From: JBBTSQ01 sp038078755
GTDB taxonomy: Bacteria > Patescibacteriota > Minisyncoccia > Phycocordibacterales > JBAYGS01
Direction: 5' to 3'
Length of the DNA: 36,554 bases
NCBI GenBank assembly: GCA_038078755.1
Contig: JBBTSQ010000026.1
Coordinates: 1-36,554, forward strand
Shown here: positions 24,220 to 31,410 of the stretch, piece after piece
Layout of the letters: each line of letters opens with the position of its first letter
Numbering within the stretch: the stretch's first letter is position 1
Made by a program: the position numbers and the translations under genes
The notes under the pieces: generated by a model
What the model saw: only the letters and a program-made list of their open reading frames with translations
What the model was told of the DNA's origin: nothing
Databases searched by the model: none

Positions 24220-25989
24220 ATGAAAAATTATACTGTGCGGGAACCAATTCCGGACACGATACACGCTGAACTTGCTGATTTTCCTCTGCTTACTCGCAAC
24301 CTGTTGTTTTATCGTGGCATCAATACCAAAGAAAAAGCTATCGATTTTCTCTCTCCCGACTACGAAAAGCACATCCATAATCCTTTGTTACTTAAAGATG
24401 TTGAAAAAGCGTCGAAAAGGGTCTGGCAAGCAATACGTTCAGGCGAAGTCATAGCGATTTACAGCGACTATGATGCCGATGGGGTGCCGGCGGCAGTAAT
24501 CCTCCACGATTTCTTCAAAAAAATCGGCTACACACACTTTCTCAATTACATCCCGCACCGACACGACGAAGGTTTTGGTCTCCATATCGAAGCGATTGAT
24601 ACATTAATCAAAAAAGAGGTGAAAGTAATCATCACACTGGATTGTGGCATTGCTGATGTGGCTGAAGTAGCGCACGCGCAATCAAAAGGGGTGGATGTGA
24701 TTGTGACCGATCATCATCTGCCCCTATGCTCGCAGGACGAGTCGGGCAAGCAGGGAGAGAAGTTGCCTTCGGCATTTGCCATTATCAATCCCAAACAATC
24801 CGACTGTGGGTATCCTGAAAAAATGCTCTGCGGGTCGGGTGTGGCGTTTAAGTTGGTTCAAGCATTGATTAAGACTGCTCCATCTGAAAAAGAGGTGCGT
24901 ACAGCAAAAATCAATTGGCCCCTTAAAGATGGTTTTGAAAAATGGTTTCTCGATATGGCGGGGATTGGGACACTTTCAGATATGGTACCGCTCACGGGGG
25001 AAAATCGCGTACTGGCCCATTTTGGTCTCAAAGTACTTCGTAAATCACCGCGCCTTGGCTTACTCAAGCTCCTTCGAGCGTTGGGTACCGATCAACGCTT
25101 TCTCACCGAAGAAGATGTGGGGTTTACTATCAGTCCGCGCATCAATGCCGCTTCTCGAATGGGAGTACCGTATGATGCCTTCCGATTACTTTCCACTACC
25201 GACGCCGATGAAGCACATACACTGGCTTTGCATTTAAATGAAATTAATGATGAACGAAAAGGAATCGTGGCTCAGATTACCAAAGAGGTGAAAGCGATTA
25301 TTCGGGAACGCTACGCGGATTCACCAAAAGAGGTGATTGTGATGGGTAATCCAAAATGGAAGCCGACTATTTTGGGGTTGGTTGCCAATGCGTTGATGAA
25401 TGATCATGCTCGGCCGGTCTTTTTGTGGGGGAGGGAAACGGGTACCGTACTCAAGGGTTCGTGTCGATCTGATGGAAGTGTTGATGTGACCGCGTTGATG
25501 TCGGAAGCACGAGAGTATTTTCATGAATATGGTGGACATGCGCTGTCCGGAGGATTTTCGGTGGTACAAGAAAAAGTGCATTTGCTTGAAGACGCACTCA
25601 ATGTCGCTTACCACAAAGTGAAAACTGCTTTTGTGGCGCCGGTTGTGTACGCAGATGCGCGACTGTCAGTGGATGAGGTTACGGAACAGCTGTATGCAGA
25701 AGTCGAGAGGCTTTCACCGTTTGGGGTAAGCAACCCGAAGCCGATATTTTTGTTTGAATCGGTCCTGCCGAATGCTGTCAAAAATTTTGGCAAGCAGAAA
25801 AATCATCTCGAGCTTAGTTTCAAAAAACAAACCGGAGGGGTGGTCAAAGCTATCGGCTTTTTTATGGCCGCGGACGATTTCAAAGAGCTAACTTCTGGAA
25901 AACCATTTTCACTGGTGGCCACACTTGAAAAATCATATTTTAGAAATATGCCGGAACTACGGTTGCGGATTGTTGATATTGTGGAGTAA
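24220..25989 (+). CDS. recJ: Single-stranded-DNA-specific exonuclease RecJ
   Basis: This DHH-superfamily 5'-3' exonuclease degrades single-stranded DNA in RecF-pathway recombination and mismatch repair. It has 589 residues, normal for RecJ. Motif I YSDYDADGVPAAV lies near residues 81-93, followed by YIPHRHDEGFGLH, motif II LDCGIADVAEV, and motif III VTDHHLP with Asp-His-His near 164-166. GSGVAFKLVQALI and LDMAGIGTLSDMVPLTGENR follow, then the DHHA1 part with SGGFSV near residues 445-450 and an OB-like C-terminal domain (HLELSFKKQTGGVVKAIGFF). All metal-binding motifs look intact. It is transcribed from a predicted leaderless promoter, with no obvious terminator before the toxin-antitoxin promoter. 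Confidence 0.95.
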   Translation: MKNYTVREPIPDTIHAELADFPLLTRNLLFYRGINTKEKAIDFLSPDYEKHIHNPLLLKDVEKASKRVWQAIRSGEVIAIYSDYDADGVPAAVILHDFFKKIGYTHFLNYIPHRHDEGFGLHIEAIDTLIKKEVKVIITLDCGIADVAEVAHAQSKGVDVIVTDHHLPLCSQDESGKQGEKLPSAFAIINPKQSDCGYPEKMLCGSGVAFKLVQALIKTAPSEKEVRTAKINWPLKDGFEKWFLDMAGIGTLSDMVPLTGENRVLAHFGLKVLRKSPRLGLLKLLRALGTDQRFLTEEDVGFTISPRINAASRMGVPYDAFRLLSTTDADEAHTLALHLNEINDERKGIVAQITKEVKAIIRERYADSPKEVIVMGNPKWKPTILGLVANALMNDHARPVFLWGRETGTVLKGSCRSDGSVDVTALMSEAREYFHEYGGHALSGGFSVVQEKVHLLEDALNVAYHKVKTAFVAPVVYADARLSVDEVTEQLYAEVERLSPFGVSNPKPIFLFESVLPNAVKNFGKQKNHLELSFKKQTGGVVKAIGFFMAADDFKELTSGKPFSLVATLEKSYFRNMPELRLRIVDIVE

Positions 25990-26019
25990 GAACGGGGTGA
26001 CTAGTACGTCTTTCTGTGG

Positions 26020-26047
26020 TTGACAGATATAAGGCATAGTATATACT
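26020..26047 (+). promoter_or_regulatory. Sigma-70-type promoter of the toxin-antitoxin/rnhA/comEC unit
   Basis: TTGACA (26020-26025), 16-nt spacer, TATACT (26042-26047). The predicted start near 26054 falls inside the operator at 26049-26067. Confidence 0.75.
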
Positions 26048-26048
26048 T

Positions 26049-26067
26049 TGTAATACAAATTATTACA
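26049..26067. promoter_or_regulatory. Probable operator for the ribbon-helix-helix antitoxin
   Basis: TGTAATA (26049-26055), a 5-nt spacer and TATTACA (26061-26067) form a perfect inverted repeat. It sits between the -10 box and the antitoxin start, the position expected for autorepression by the RHH antitoxin-toxin complex. Confidence 0.65.
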
Positions 26068-26074
26068 CACTTTT

Positions 26075-26290
26075 ATGCGTACAATTATTAACATATCACT
26101 ACCCAAGGCCCTTGCCGTTGAAGTCAAAAAAGAGGTAAAAGCAGGCAACTTTGCTTCTACGAGCGAGTTTTTTCGGCATATTCTGCGATTGTGGAATACT
26201 GAACAACTCTCGCGAGAATTGCTACGTTCTCGAGCGCAGTTTAAAAAAGGAAACTACAAAACACTTCAGTCTTTAAAGGATTTGCGGTAA
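26075..26290 (+). CDS. Ribbon-helix-helix antitoxin
   Basis: This 71-residue protein opens MRTIINISLPKALAVEVKKEVKAG, an RHH/CopG-ParD type N terminus with the DNA-contacting strand TIINISL, followed by ASTSEFFRHILRLW, the second helix of the fold. The C-terminal tail (LLRSRAQFKKGNYKTLQSLKDLR) should wrap the toxin. It neutralises the RelE-type toxin encoded 10 nt downstream and should repress its own promoter at the inverted repeat 26049-26067. The antitoxin-first order is usual for such pairs. Confidence 0.85.
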   Translation: MRTIINISLPKALAVEVKKEVKAGNFASTSEFFRHILRLWNTEQLSRELLRSRAQFKKGNYKTLQSLKDLR

Positions 26291-26300
26291 TATATGCAGT

Positions 26301-26564
26301 ATGCAGATTGTGTACACGGCTCATTTCATCAAAGTGTATCGAAAAATCCCTCAAGAGATAAAAATTATGGCAGAACACAAAGAAGTTCTATTTAAAACTA
26401 ACCCGTTTGATACTCGATTAAAGACTCACAGGCTGCATGGAATCCTGAAAGGGTGTTGGGTGTTCTCGGTCAATTATCAGTACCGAATCATTTTTGATTT
26501 TAATGCAACAAAGACAATGGCTATCTTTCATACCATTGGTAATCACGATATTTATGAAAAATAA
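26301..26564 (+). CDS. RelE/ParE-superfamily toxin
   Basis: These 87 residues match the RelE/YafQ/HigB-like fold: YTAHFIKVYRKIPQEIKIMAEHKEVLFKTNPFDTRLKTHRLHG, then WVFSVNYQYRIIFDF and a C-terminal FHTIGNHDIYEK. RelE-family toxins of this type cleave mRNA on the ribosome; the Arg in YRIIF and the His/Asp/Tyr of the C-terminal IGNHDIY are the usual functional positions and are present. It overlaps the rnhA start by 11 nt, so a toxin-antitoxin pair heads an operon with rnhA and comEC. Gyrase-type (ParE) action cannot be excluded from sequence. Confidence 0.88.
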   Translation: MQIVYTAHFIKVYRKIPQEIKIMAEHKEVLFKTNPFDTRLKTHRLHGILKGCWVFSVNYQYRIIFDFNATKTMAIFHTIGNHDIYEK

Positions 26565-27282
26565 TATTACTATTTTTACGGATGGATCATCTCGAGGAAA
26601 CCCTGGGCCAGGCGGTTTTGGTGCGGTGGTGGTCGTGGATGATTTTGCGTACGAACTTGGGGGGAGAGAAACTCATACCACCAACAATCGGATGGAACTT
26701 TCGGCAGTTATTTGTGCCCTCTCTTTTCTCGACACTATCCAACTACCAACTACCAACTACCAACTGACTCTCTACTCCGACTCTCGCTACGTCATAAATG
26801 GCGCTACTAAGTGGGTGTATGGCTGGCAGAAAAATGGCTGGATTACCAGCGCCAAAAAAGCAGTGGAGAATCAAGATCTGTGGGAAAAATTACTCGAAGT
26901 GATGGAAGGAAAGAAAATTAATTGGCAGTATGTTGGTGGGCATGTCGGTATCGCAGGCAATGAGCGATGCGACCAGATTGCTACCGCTTTTGCTGACAAT
27001 ACATCACCGTCACTTTATCGCGGCACACTCGCGCACTACTCAATAAAAAACATCGCAGACGTTTCTTACGATATATCGAAAGACACTGAAAAGCGGTCTA
27101 CCAAAAGTCGTTCGAAGGTCGCGGCTTATTCATATGTCAGCTCGGTAAACGGGGTTGTTGAGACGCACAAGACGTGGGCGGAATGCGAAAAGCGGGTGAA
27201 AGGGGTTTCGGGTACTCGATTTAAGAAAGCTCTGAATCCAGCAGAAGAAAAAGAGTTACTACAGCAATGGTTGGGCAAGTAG
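26554..27282 (+). CDS. rnhA: Ribonuclease HI with C-terminal viroplasmin-like domain
   Basis: The 242-residue protein degrades RNA in RNA-DNA hybrids. All four carboxylates are present: Asp10 (FTDGSS), Glu48 (NNRMEL), Asp76 (YSDSRYV) and Asp140 (ERCDQIA), with His130 in GGHVGIAGN. Compared with the E. coli positions 10, 48, 70, 124 and 134, everything after Glu48 is shifted by exactly 6, so a 6-residue insertion lies between Glu48 and the third carboxylate. It coincides with the four heptanucleotide repeats at 26739-26766. Residues about 185-240 (AAYSYVSSVNGVVETHKTWAEC, VKGVSGTRFKKALNPAEE) form a viroplasmin-like hybrid-binding domain, here C-terminal rather than N-terminal. The start at 26554 overlaps the toxin gene; comEC overlaps its end by 16 nt. 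Confidence 0.93.
   Translation: MKNNITIFTDGSSRGNPGPGGFGAVVVVDDFAYELGGRETHTTNNRMELSAVICALSFLDTIQLPTTNYQLTLYSDSRYVINGATKWVYGWQKNGWITSAKKAVENQDLWEKLLEVMEGKKINWQYVGGHVGIAGNERCDQIATAFADNTSPSLYRGTLAHYSIKNIADVSYDISKDTEKRSTKSRSKVAAYSYVSSVNGVVETHKTWAECEKRVKGVSGTRFKKALNPAEEKELLQQWLGK
26739..26766 (+). repeat. Four tandem heptanucleotides inside rnhA
   Basis: CCAACTA is repeated three times and followed by CCAACTG, 28 nt in all. The unit length is not a multiple of three, so gain or loss of one unit would frameshift rnhA. It encodes part of QLPTTNYQL in a surface-loop position. Confidence 0.85.
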
Positions 27283-28844
27283 ATACACTCAAGCGGGAAC
27301 ACTTGCGAAAAAGAATAGCGTGGACTTTTTCATTTCGCCAAAAATGCGTCCATGCGTCACTTTTCGGATTTGTGATTGGCGTGTCTTTCGGGTCACTCTT
27401 TTCTTTTGGCTTTTCGGGCGCGCTGGCGGTGCTAATTTTGTCTCTAGGGATACTTGCCTACAGCCGAACGCTATCAGAGCGATCCCTGCCACTACTTTTC
27501 TTTTGGCTCCTTTTCTTTTTGGCCATCGGTATGGCGCGGGTAGCGGCAAGTGACCGGTTGGTGGAGCGGGGACTCGATCCTTTTGTAGACAAGCGAGTGG
27601 TACTGTCGGGAGTGGTCGTCCGTGAGCCGGATATTCGAGAAGATACGCAAAAAATCACCCTGCGTGTCGATGCTGTTTCTGACAGGGAAAGCCACGAGCA
27701 GTATTTAGGGAAAGTGTTGGTATCAGTCGCGCTCTACCCGAGCGTCTCGTATGGCGATCGGATCAAAGTGACCGGTGTACTGGCTCATCCGCGCGCGTTT
27801 GAGTCGAATGGACAGTCGGGAAGAGTGTTTGATTACCCGGCATTTTTGGCCAAGGATGGTATTTTGTATACGATGGATCGAGCGGGGATTGAGGTCGTTG
27901 GGCACGGAGAGGGAAACTGGCTTCAAGAAAAGTTGTTTGCGGTGAAGCGCTCGTTTGTCGATACTATCTCACAGATTTTTAGAGAACCGTATGCGTCGCT
28001 TTTGAGTGGCTTGTTGCTTGGAGGGAAGCAGTCGCTCGGCAAAGAATTATTGGATCAATTTAAAATTGTCGGCTTAATCCATATCGTAGTGCTCTCTGGC
28101 TACAACATCACCTTGATTGGGGACGCCATGCTCAAAGTGTTTTCTTTTTTACCGAGAATATTTTCGATGTCGCTTGGAGTCGGCAGTATTATTTTGTTTG
28201 CTCTGATGACTGGTTCGGGAGCAACGGTAGTGCGAGCGACCGTGATGGCGCTGATCGCGCTTTTTGCTCGGTCGAATGGCAGAATCTATGATATGACTCG
28301 CGCGCTTTTGGTTGCCGGATTTCTGATGGTGCTTCACAATCCACACATTTTGCTTTTTGACGCTTCGTTTCAACTATCTTTTTTGGCGACGCTCGGATTG
28401 ATTGTCTTGAGTCCAGTTTTTACAGAAAAATTATCATTCATCACTGATCGTTTTAAATTTCGAGAGATTGTGGCGAGCACCTTGGCGACGCAACTCTTTG
28501 TCTTACCTTTGATTTTGTATAACACTGGCGCATTGTCTCTTTTGGCCCTCCCGGCAAACCTGCTGGTCTTGCCCACTATCCCCGCCACGATGCTTTTCGG
28601 ATTCCTCGCCACAGTACTTGCTTTTGTCAGTCCGATTATTGCGCTACCTCTCTCGGCCGTGGCTTCTGTGTTGCTCCACTATCAGGTGGGATTGGTGCGT
28701 GTGGTGTCTGACCTCCCATTTGCCTCGGTTTCGATACCGACTTTTCCATTTTTCGTGCTTATACTTATGTATGTTGTGTTGCTTTTTGTGGTGCTACGAA
28801 TGCAAAAAGGGCTAAAAACAGGGTTGGAGAAATGGCTTACTTGA
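27267..28844 (+). CDS. comEC: ComEC/Rec2 DNA-uptake channel, competence domain only
   Basis: This polytopic inner-membrane protein moves transforming single-stranded DNA into the cytoplasm. It has 525 residues, with hydrophobic helices near 30-100, an OB-like DUF4131 region (VVLSGVVVREPDIRE to RIKVTGVLAHP) and the Competence core with GLLLGGKQSLGKELLDQFKIVGLIHIVVLSGYN near 247-280 followed by six or more helices. It ends after the last helix with no beta-lactamase-fold domain; that domain is encoded separately at 30047-30910, with two genes between. It is coupled to rnhA by a 16-nt overlap and followed by a good terminator. Confidence 0.9.
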   Translation: MVGQVDTLKREHLRKRIAWTFSFRQKCVHASLFGFVIGVSFGSLFSFGFSGALAVLILSLGILAYSRTLSERSLPLLFFWLLFFLAIGMARVAASDRLVERGLDPFVDKRVVLSGVVVREPDIREDTQKITLRVDAVSDRESHEQYLGKVLVSVALYPSVSYGDRIKVTGVLAHPRAFESNGQSGRVFDYPAFLAKDGILYTMDRAGIEVVGHGEGNWLQEKLFAVKRSFVDTISQIFREPYASLLSGLLLGGKQSLGKELLDQFKIVGLIHIVVLSGYNITLIGDAMLKVFSFLPRIFSMSLGVGSIILFALMTGSGATVVRATVMALIALFARSNGRIYDMTRALLVAGFLMVLHNPHILLFDASFQLSFLATLGLIVLSPVFTEKLSFITDRFKFREIVASTLATQLFVLPLILYNTGALSLLALPANLLVLPTIPATMLFGFLATVLAFVSPIIALPLSAVASVLLHYQVGLVRVVSDLPFASVSIPTFPFFVLILMYVVLLFVVLRMQKGLKTGLEKWLT

Positions 28845-28849
28845 GGCAC

Positions 28850-28888
28850 CTAAAAGGCTAAGCCGGAGGTTTAGCCTTTTAGTTTTTG
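28850..28888 (+). terminator. Intrinsic terminator after comEC
   Basis: CTAAAAGGCTAA (28850-28861), a 9-nt loop and TTAGCCTTTTAG (28871-28882), then TTTTTG. It ends the toxin-antitoxin/rnhA/comEC unit. Confidence 0.88.
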
Positions 28889-28967
28889 TTATTTAGAGGC
28901 TTATACAGAGGCGTTTTTCGACAAAATCATCAAAAAACGGCTCTACTGCAATGTAAAAAAGCTTTTG

Positions 28968-29555
28968 TCACTTCTGCGCTTCAACAAAATTCTTCTCGAT
29001 TACGTTCCAATTCAGGTTGGCAAAAAAATCTTCCACATACTGCTTTTTACCGGAAGGCTGATAGTCGGCGACATAGGAATGCTCCCACATATCGAGGGCG
29101 AGGATGATAGAGACAGTAGGGAGGTGGCCTATGTGCTGTTCATCTACCCAGTACTGAATGAGCTTGTCGGTCTGCTTATCGTAGCCGAGCATTGCCCAGC
29201 CGACTCCGCGAGTCAAGGCGAGGCTTTTAAATATAGTAAGAAAAGCGTCAAATGATCCGACTGTTTCAGTAATTTTTTTATAGAGGGCAGAGTCTGGAGA
29301 AATAGCTTGTGCCCCGCCTTCAAAACTTTTGAAATAATATTCGTGGTTGCGCATCCCGCCAAATTCAAATCCTTGTCTGCGATATGCTTCGCGTCGCGCA
29401 TATTCCGGATTATCAGCATTTTCAACAATCTCGTGAATAGTGTTGAGGTTGGTCACATATCCCGCGTACAGTTTCAAATGCTCTTCAATACTTTTTGCGG
29501 AGATACCTTTGAGGGCGGGAATCGTAAATGTGTGTGGAGTAAATCGAGTGGGCAT
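28968..29555 (-). CDS. Fe/Mn-family superoxide dismutase
   Basis: The 195 residues carry the four metal ligands of the family: His26 (KSIEEHLKLYAGYV), His71 (MRNHEYYF), and Asp155 and His159 (ALDMWEHSY). Supporting motifs are YVTNLN, GSFDAFLTIF and RGVGWAMLGYD. The region between the first His and the active-site Tyr is one residue shorter than in E. coli SodB, and its usual second-sphere His is absent; this shorter form is common in CPR-like enzymes as far as I recall. Metal preference cannot be read from sequence. It detoxifies superoxide, so the host probably meets oxygen. The gene is transcribed opposite to its neighbours from a promoter overlapping a palindrome (29557-29581). Confidence 0.92.
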   Translation of the reverse strand: MPTRFTPHTFTIPALKGISAKSIEEHLKLYAGYVTNLNTIHEIVENADNPEYARREAYRRQGFEFGGMRNHEYYFKSFEGGAQAISPDSALYKKITETVGSFDAFLTIFKSLALTRGVGWAMLGYDKQTDKLIQYWVDEQHIGHLPTVSIILALDMWEHSYVADYQPSGKKQYVEDFFANLNWNVIEKNFVEAQK

Positions 29556-29556
29556 A

Positions 29557-29581
29557 AAATTACTTAGGGTAATTTATAATA
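29557..29581 (-). promoter_or_regulatory. sod promoter -10 and overlapping palindrome
   Basis: On the minus strand TGC TATTAT (-10 complement 29576-29581) lies beside the inverted repeat AAATTAC / GTAATTT (29557-29563, 29569-29575, spacer 5). The predicted start near 29569 is inside the repeat, so a repressor could bind there. Confidence 0.5.
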
Positions 29582-29599
29582 GCAATAAGTATACCATAG

Positions 29600-29627
29600 T
29601 TGACTTTGTTTTCTGCTTTGATAGTCT
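29600..29627 (+). promoter_or_regulatory. Possible promoter for the 29670 ORF
   Basis: TTGACT (29600-29605), 16-nt spacer, TAGTCT (29622-29627). Moderate match; it points at the small ORF starting 43 nt downstream. Confidence 0.4.
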
Positions 29628-29669
29628 AACTATAGAACAGTCAGTCAACGACGTTGAAATGAAAAACGT

Positions 29670-29987
29670 ATGAGTCCAGACAGACTTACTTTTAGACAGT
29701 GGTGCAGGCGCTATTCTAAGGTTCGCAATTTCCATCTCCCGTTGCTTTCAGATGAGCTTGGGATCGAATGCATTGAGGGAATGGCGCACACTACTTGTTT
29801 TCGCGAGGATGCCTTGAAATTGTTTCGGATCTTATATTGGCTCGAGGATATGCCCTGCACCCATCCACTAGTCTGGAACAATGCCTGGTCGGCCCACGTT
29901 TTGCCTTCGCGACCAAGGCTCGTTGCTCTCCAGTTTTTGGGTGATCGTTGGATATGTCGTCTCAAGTTCTTTTTCCAATTCTCCTGA
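29670..29987 (+). CDS. Small hypothetical protein
   Basis: This 105-residue ORF has a promoter-like sequence upstream and a terminator immediately downstream, which supports it as a gene. The sequence is rich in Arg, Trp, Cys and Leu (RQWCRRYSKVRNF, FRILYWLEDMPC) with no signal peptide. No family recognised. It lies between sod and the ComEC-type beta-lactamase-fold gene. The unusual composition leaves a real chance that it is non-coding. Confidence 0.45.
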   Translation: MSPDRLTFRQWCRRYSKVRNFHLPLLSDELGIECIEGMAHTTCFREDALKLFRILYWLEDMPCTHPLVWNNAWSAHVLPSRPRLVALQFLGDRWICRLKFFFQFS

Positions 29988-29997
29988 TCGTTTCGAC

Positions 29998-30032
29998 ACT
30001 CGCTTTCTCACAGGATGGCGAGTTTTTCTTTT
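29998..30032 (+). terminator. Intrinsic terminator overlapping the next promoter
   Basis: ACTCGC (29998-30003), a 14-nt loop and GCGAGT (30018-30023), then TTTTCTTTT. Its T-tract runs straight into the TGATACAAT box of the next gene. Confidence 0.7.
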
Positions 30033-30040
30033 GATACAAT
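30032..30040 (+). promoter_or_regulatory. Extended -10 promoter (leaderless)
   Basis: TGA TACAAT (30032-30040) is followed by exactly 6 nt and the ATG at 30047, the same geometry as the HIT and recJ promoters. Confidence 0.65.
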
Positions 30041-30046
30041 AGACTA

Positions 30047-30910
30047 ATGCAAAAAGTAGCACACATTCGTCTGATTATTCTTGCAATATTATTGGCAGTA
30101 ACGACTGTCTTGTGGGGCGTGGTTTTGCGCGAGAGTCGAGAGGGGATACTGACCATCGCTGTGCTTGATGTTGGCCAAGGAGATGCTATCTATATCGAAG
30201 CGCCTAATGGTAGGCAAATGTTGATTGATGGCGGGCCGACGCGATCGATGTTGTCGGAGCTTTCAGAGGTGATGCCGTGGTATGACCGGTCGGTTGATGT
30301 GCTTCTTGTGACCAATCCGGACAAAGATCACTTCGGGGGCTTTATTGACCTGCTCAAATCATATACTGTCGATGCTGTTTTTGAATCCGGCACTTTTCCG
30401 GGCACACAAGTCTATACAGAATTGGAAAAAACCATTGCCGATACAGGCGTAAAAAAGATTGTGGCTCGACGGGGGATGACTATCTGGCTTGATAGAGATG
30501 TCACACTTTCGATTTTGTATCCCGATCGCGATGTGTCGGGATTATCAAGTAATGATGGTTCTATTGTGGCGAGACTTTCTTATGGTAATACGTCGGTGAT
30601 GCTGACCGGAGACACTACTTCCGGAGTGGAGAAATGGCTGACGAGACTCGATGGCGCTGATTTGAAAAGTACCGTGTTGAAAGTGGGACATCATGGTTCG
30701 CGCACATCGACCTCGCCTGAATTTGTCGGTTTTGTGGCGCCCGAGTTTGCGGTCATTTCAGACGGAGCGCGCAATCGCTATGGTCACCCACACAAAGAGA
30801 CGCTCGATACTTTGACGAAATTTAATGTGCCGGTGTTTCGCACCGATTTGCAGGGTACGATTGTGATGCATTCGGATGGGGAACGTGTAACCATCAAGGT
30901 TGAACCTTGA
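30047..30910 (+). CDS. ComEC-type metallo-beta-lactamase-fold protein
   Basis: This 287-residue protein has an N-terminal membrane helix or signal anchor (LIILAILLAVTTVLWGVVL), which places the catalytic domain outside the membrane. LTIAVLDVGQGDAIYIE and LIDGG are the classic opening of the ComEC C-terminal domain. The metal-binding motif reads TNPDKDHFGG near residues 88-97: the first His of HxHxDH is Asn and the second is Asp, though the DH pair is kept. MLTGD and LKVGHHGSRTSTS follow near 190-220, then YGHPH near 245. It probably supplies the nuclease half missing from the ComEC protein at 27267-28844; that pairing is inference. A stand-alone nuclease role is possible. The promoter lies 6 nt upstream of the start. 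Confidence 0.9.
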   Translation: MQKVAHIRLIILAILLAVTTVLWGVVLRESREGILTIAVLDVGQGDAIYIEAPNGRQMLIDGGPTRSMLSELSEVMPWYDRSVDVLLVTNPDKDHFGGFIDLLKSYTVDAVFESGTFPGTQVYTELEKTIADTGVKKIVARRGMTIWLDRDVTLSILYPDRDVSGLSSNDGSIVARLSYGNTSVMLTGDTTSGVEKWLTRLDGADLKSTVLKVGHHGSRTSTSPEFVGFVAPEFAVISDGARNRYGHPHKETLDTLTKFNVPVFRTDLQGTIVMHSDGERVTIKVEP

Positions 30911-30955
30911 TGTAGCACTGTTCACAGCGAGGTTCAACCTTGATAAAACAACCTT
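30893..30955. repeat. Palindromic repeats at the end of the beta-lactamase-fold gene
   Basis: ATCAAGGTTGAACCTTGAT (30893-30911) is a 19-bp palindrome spanning the stop codon. AGGTTCAACCTTGAT (30930-30944) is a second, related copy able to pair with it, and CAACCTTGAT recurs once more, just before the A-run. Several mutually exclusive hairpins are possible. Confidence 0.7.
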
Positions 30956-30956
30956 G

Positions 30957-30988
30957 ATAAAAAAAGCGACCCTGCTTACGGGTCGCTT
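30957..30988 (-). terminator. Intrinsic terminator of the 30998-31270 ORF
   Basis: On the minus strand AAGCGACCC, a 7-nt loop and GGGTCGCTT (arms 30964-30972, 30980-30988) are followed by seven or more T residues. It starts 10 nt past the stop of the minus-strand ORF, which supports that ORF being expressed. Confidence 0.8.
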
Positions 30989-30997
30989 GTTGGCGAA

Positions 30998-31270
30998 TTA
31001 TCTTTCTCTGATCACCATCATGAAAAGAAATGGGTCAGGATCGGTAACTATGGTGAGCTTGTCGATGTGTTTGAGTGGCACCTCGGACAGTTTATCGAGG
31101 ACTGCACTCAATAGTAACGCTTGTTTTTCTGTCATCGAAGTCTTGGAGGACTCGGCGCACATACTCCAGCAAAGTGTTTGAAGGAGTGCAGATCCTGTAC
31201 GGACCAAATGGTGGTCCAGGAATCGAGGGATCACTACGCAGGATGCCATGAAATTGATAACGCTGTGCAT
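30998..31270 (-). CDS. Small hypothetical protein
   Basis: This 90-residue ORF is backed mainly by the strong minus-strand terminator immediately after it. The protein has no signal peptide and no recognised domain; LLSAVLDKLSEVPLKHIDKLTIVTDPDPFLFMMVIRE near the end looks like a folded alpha/beta segment, while the first half is Cys-rich. It is transcribed towards the beta-lactamase-fold gene (convergent). The plus-strand frame at 31121-31327 opposite it has no supporting signals. Confidence 0.5.
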   Translation of the reverse strand: MHSVINFMASCVVIPRFLDHHLVRTGSALLQTLCWSMCAESSKTSMTEKQALLLSAVLDKLSEVPLKHIDKLTIVTDPDPFLFMMVIRER

Positions 31271-31323
31271 AGGTTACTCGGTTTTTTGAGCGAACAGTTC
31301 TTTTTTTATAATACTAATTATGC

Positions 31324-31371
31324 ATAAAAAAGCAACAGCCCCGCCGGTATTAAGGCGGGGCTGTTGCTTTT
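31324..31371 (-). terminator. Intrinsic terminator of rpmB
   Basis: On the minus strand an 18-bp stem (AAAAGCAACAGCCCCGCC paired with its complement; plus-strand arms 31328-31345 and 31354-31371) is followed by TTTTTTA. It lies 40 nt past the rpmB stop. Confidence 0.88.
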
Positions 31372-31410
31372 CACTAAAAACTATCAACTAGAGACTAAAT
31401 AACTTGTGAA

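Noticed and set aside
31121..31327. 68-residue plus-strand open frame
   Set aside because: It is opposite the minus-strand ORF at 30998-31270, which has its own terminator; it shows no signals or family.
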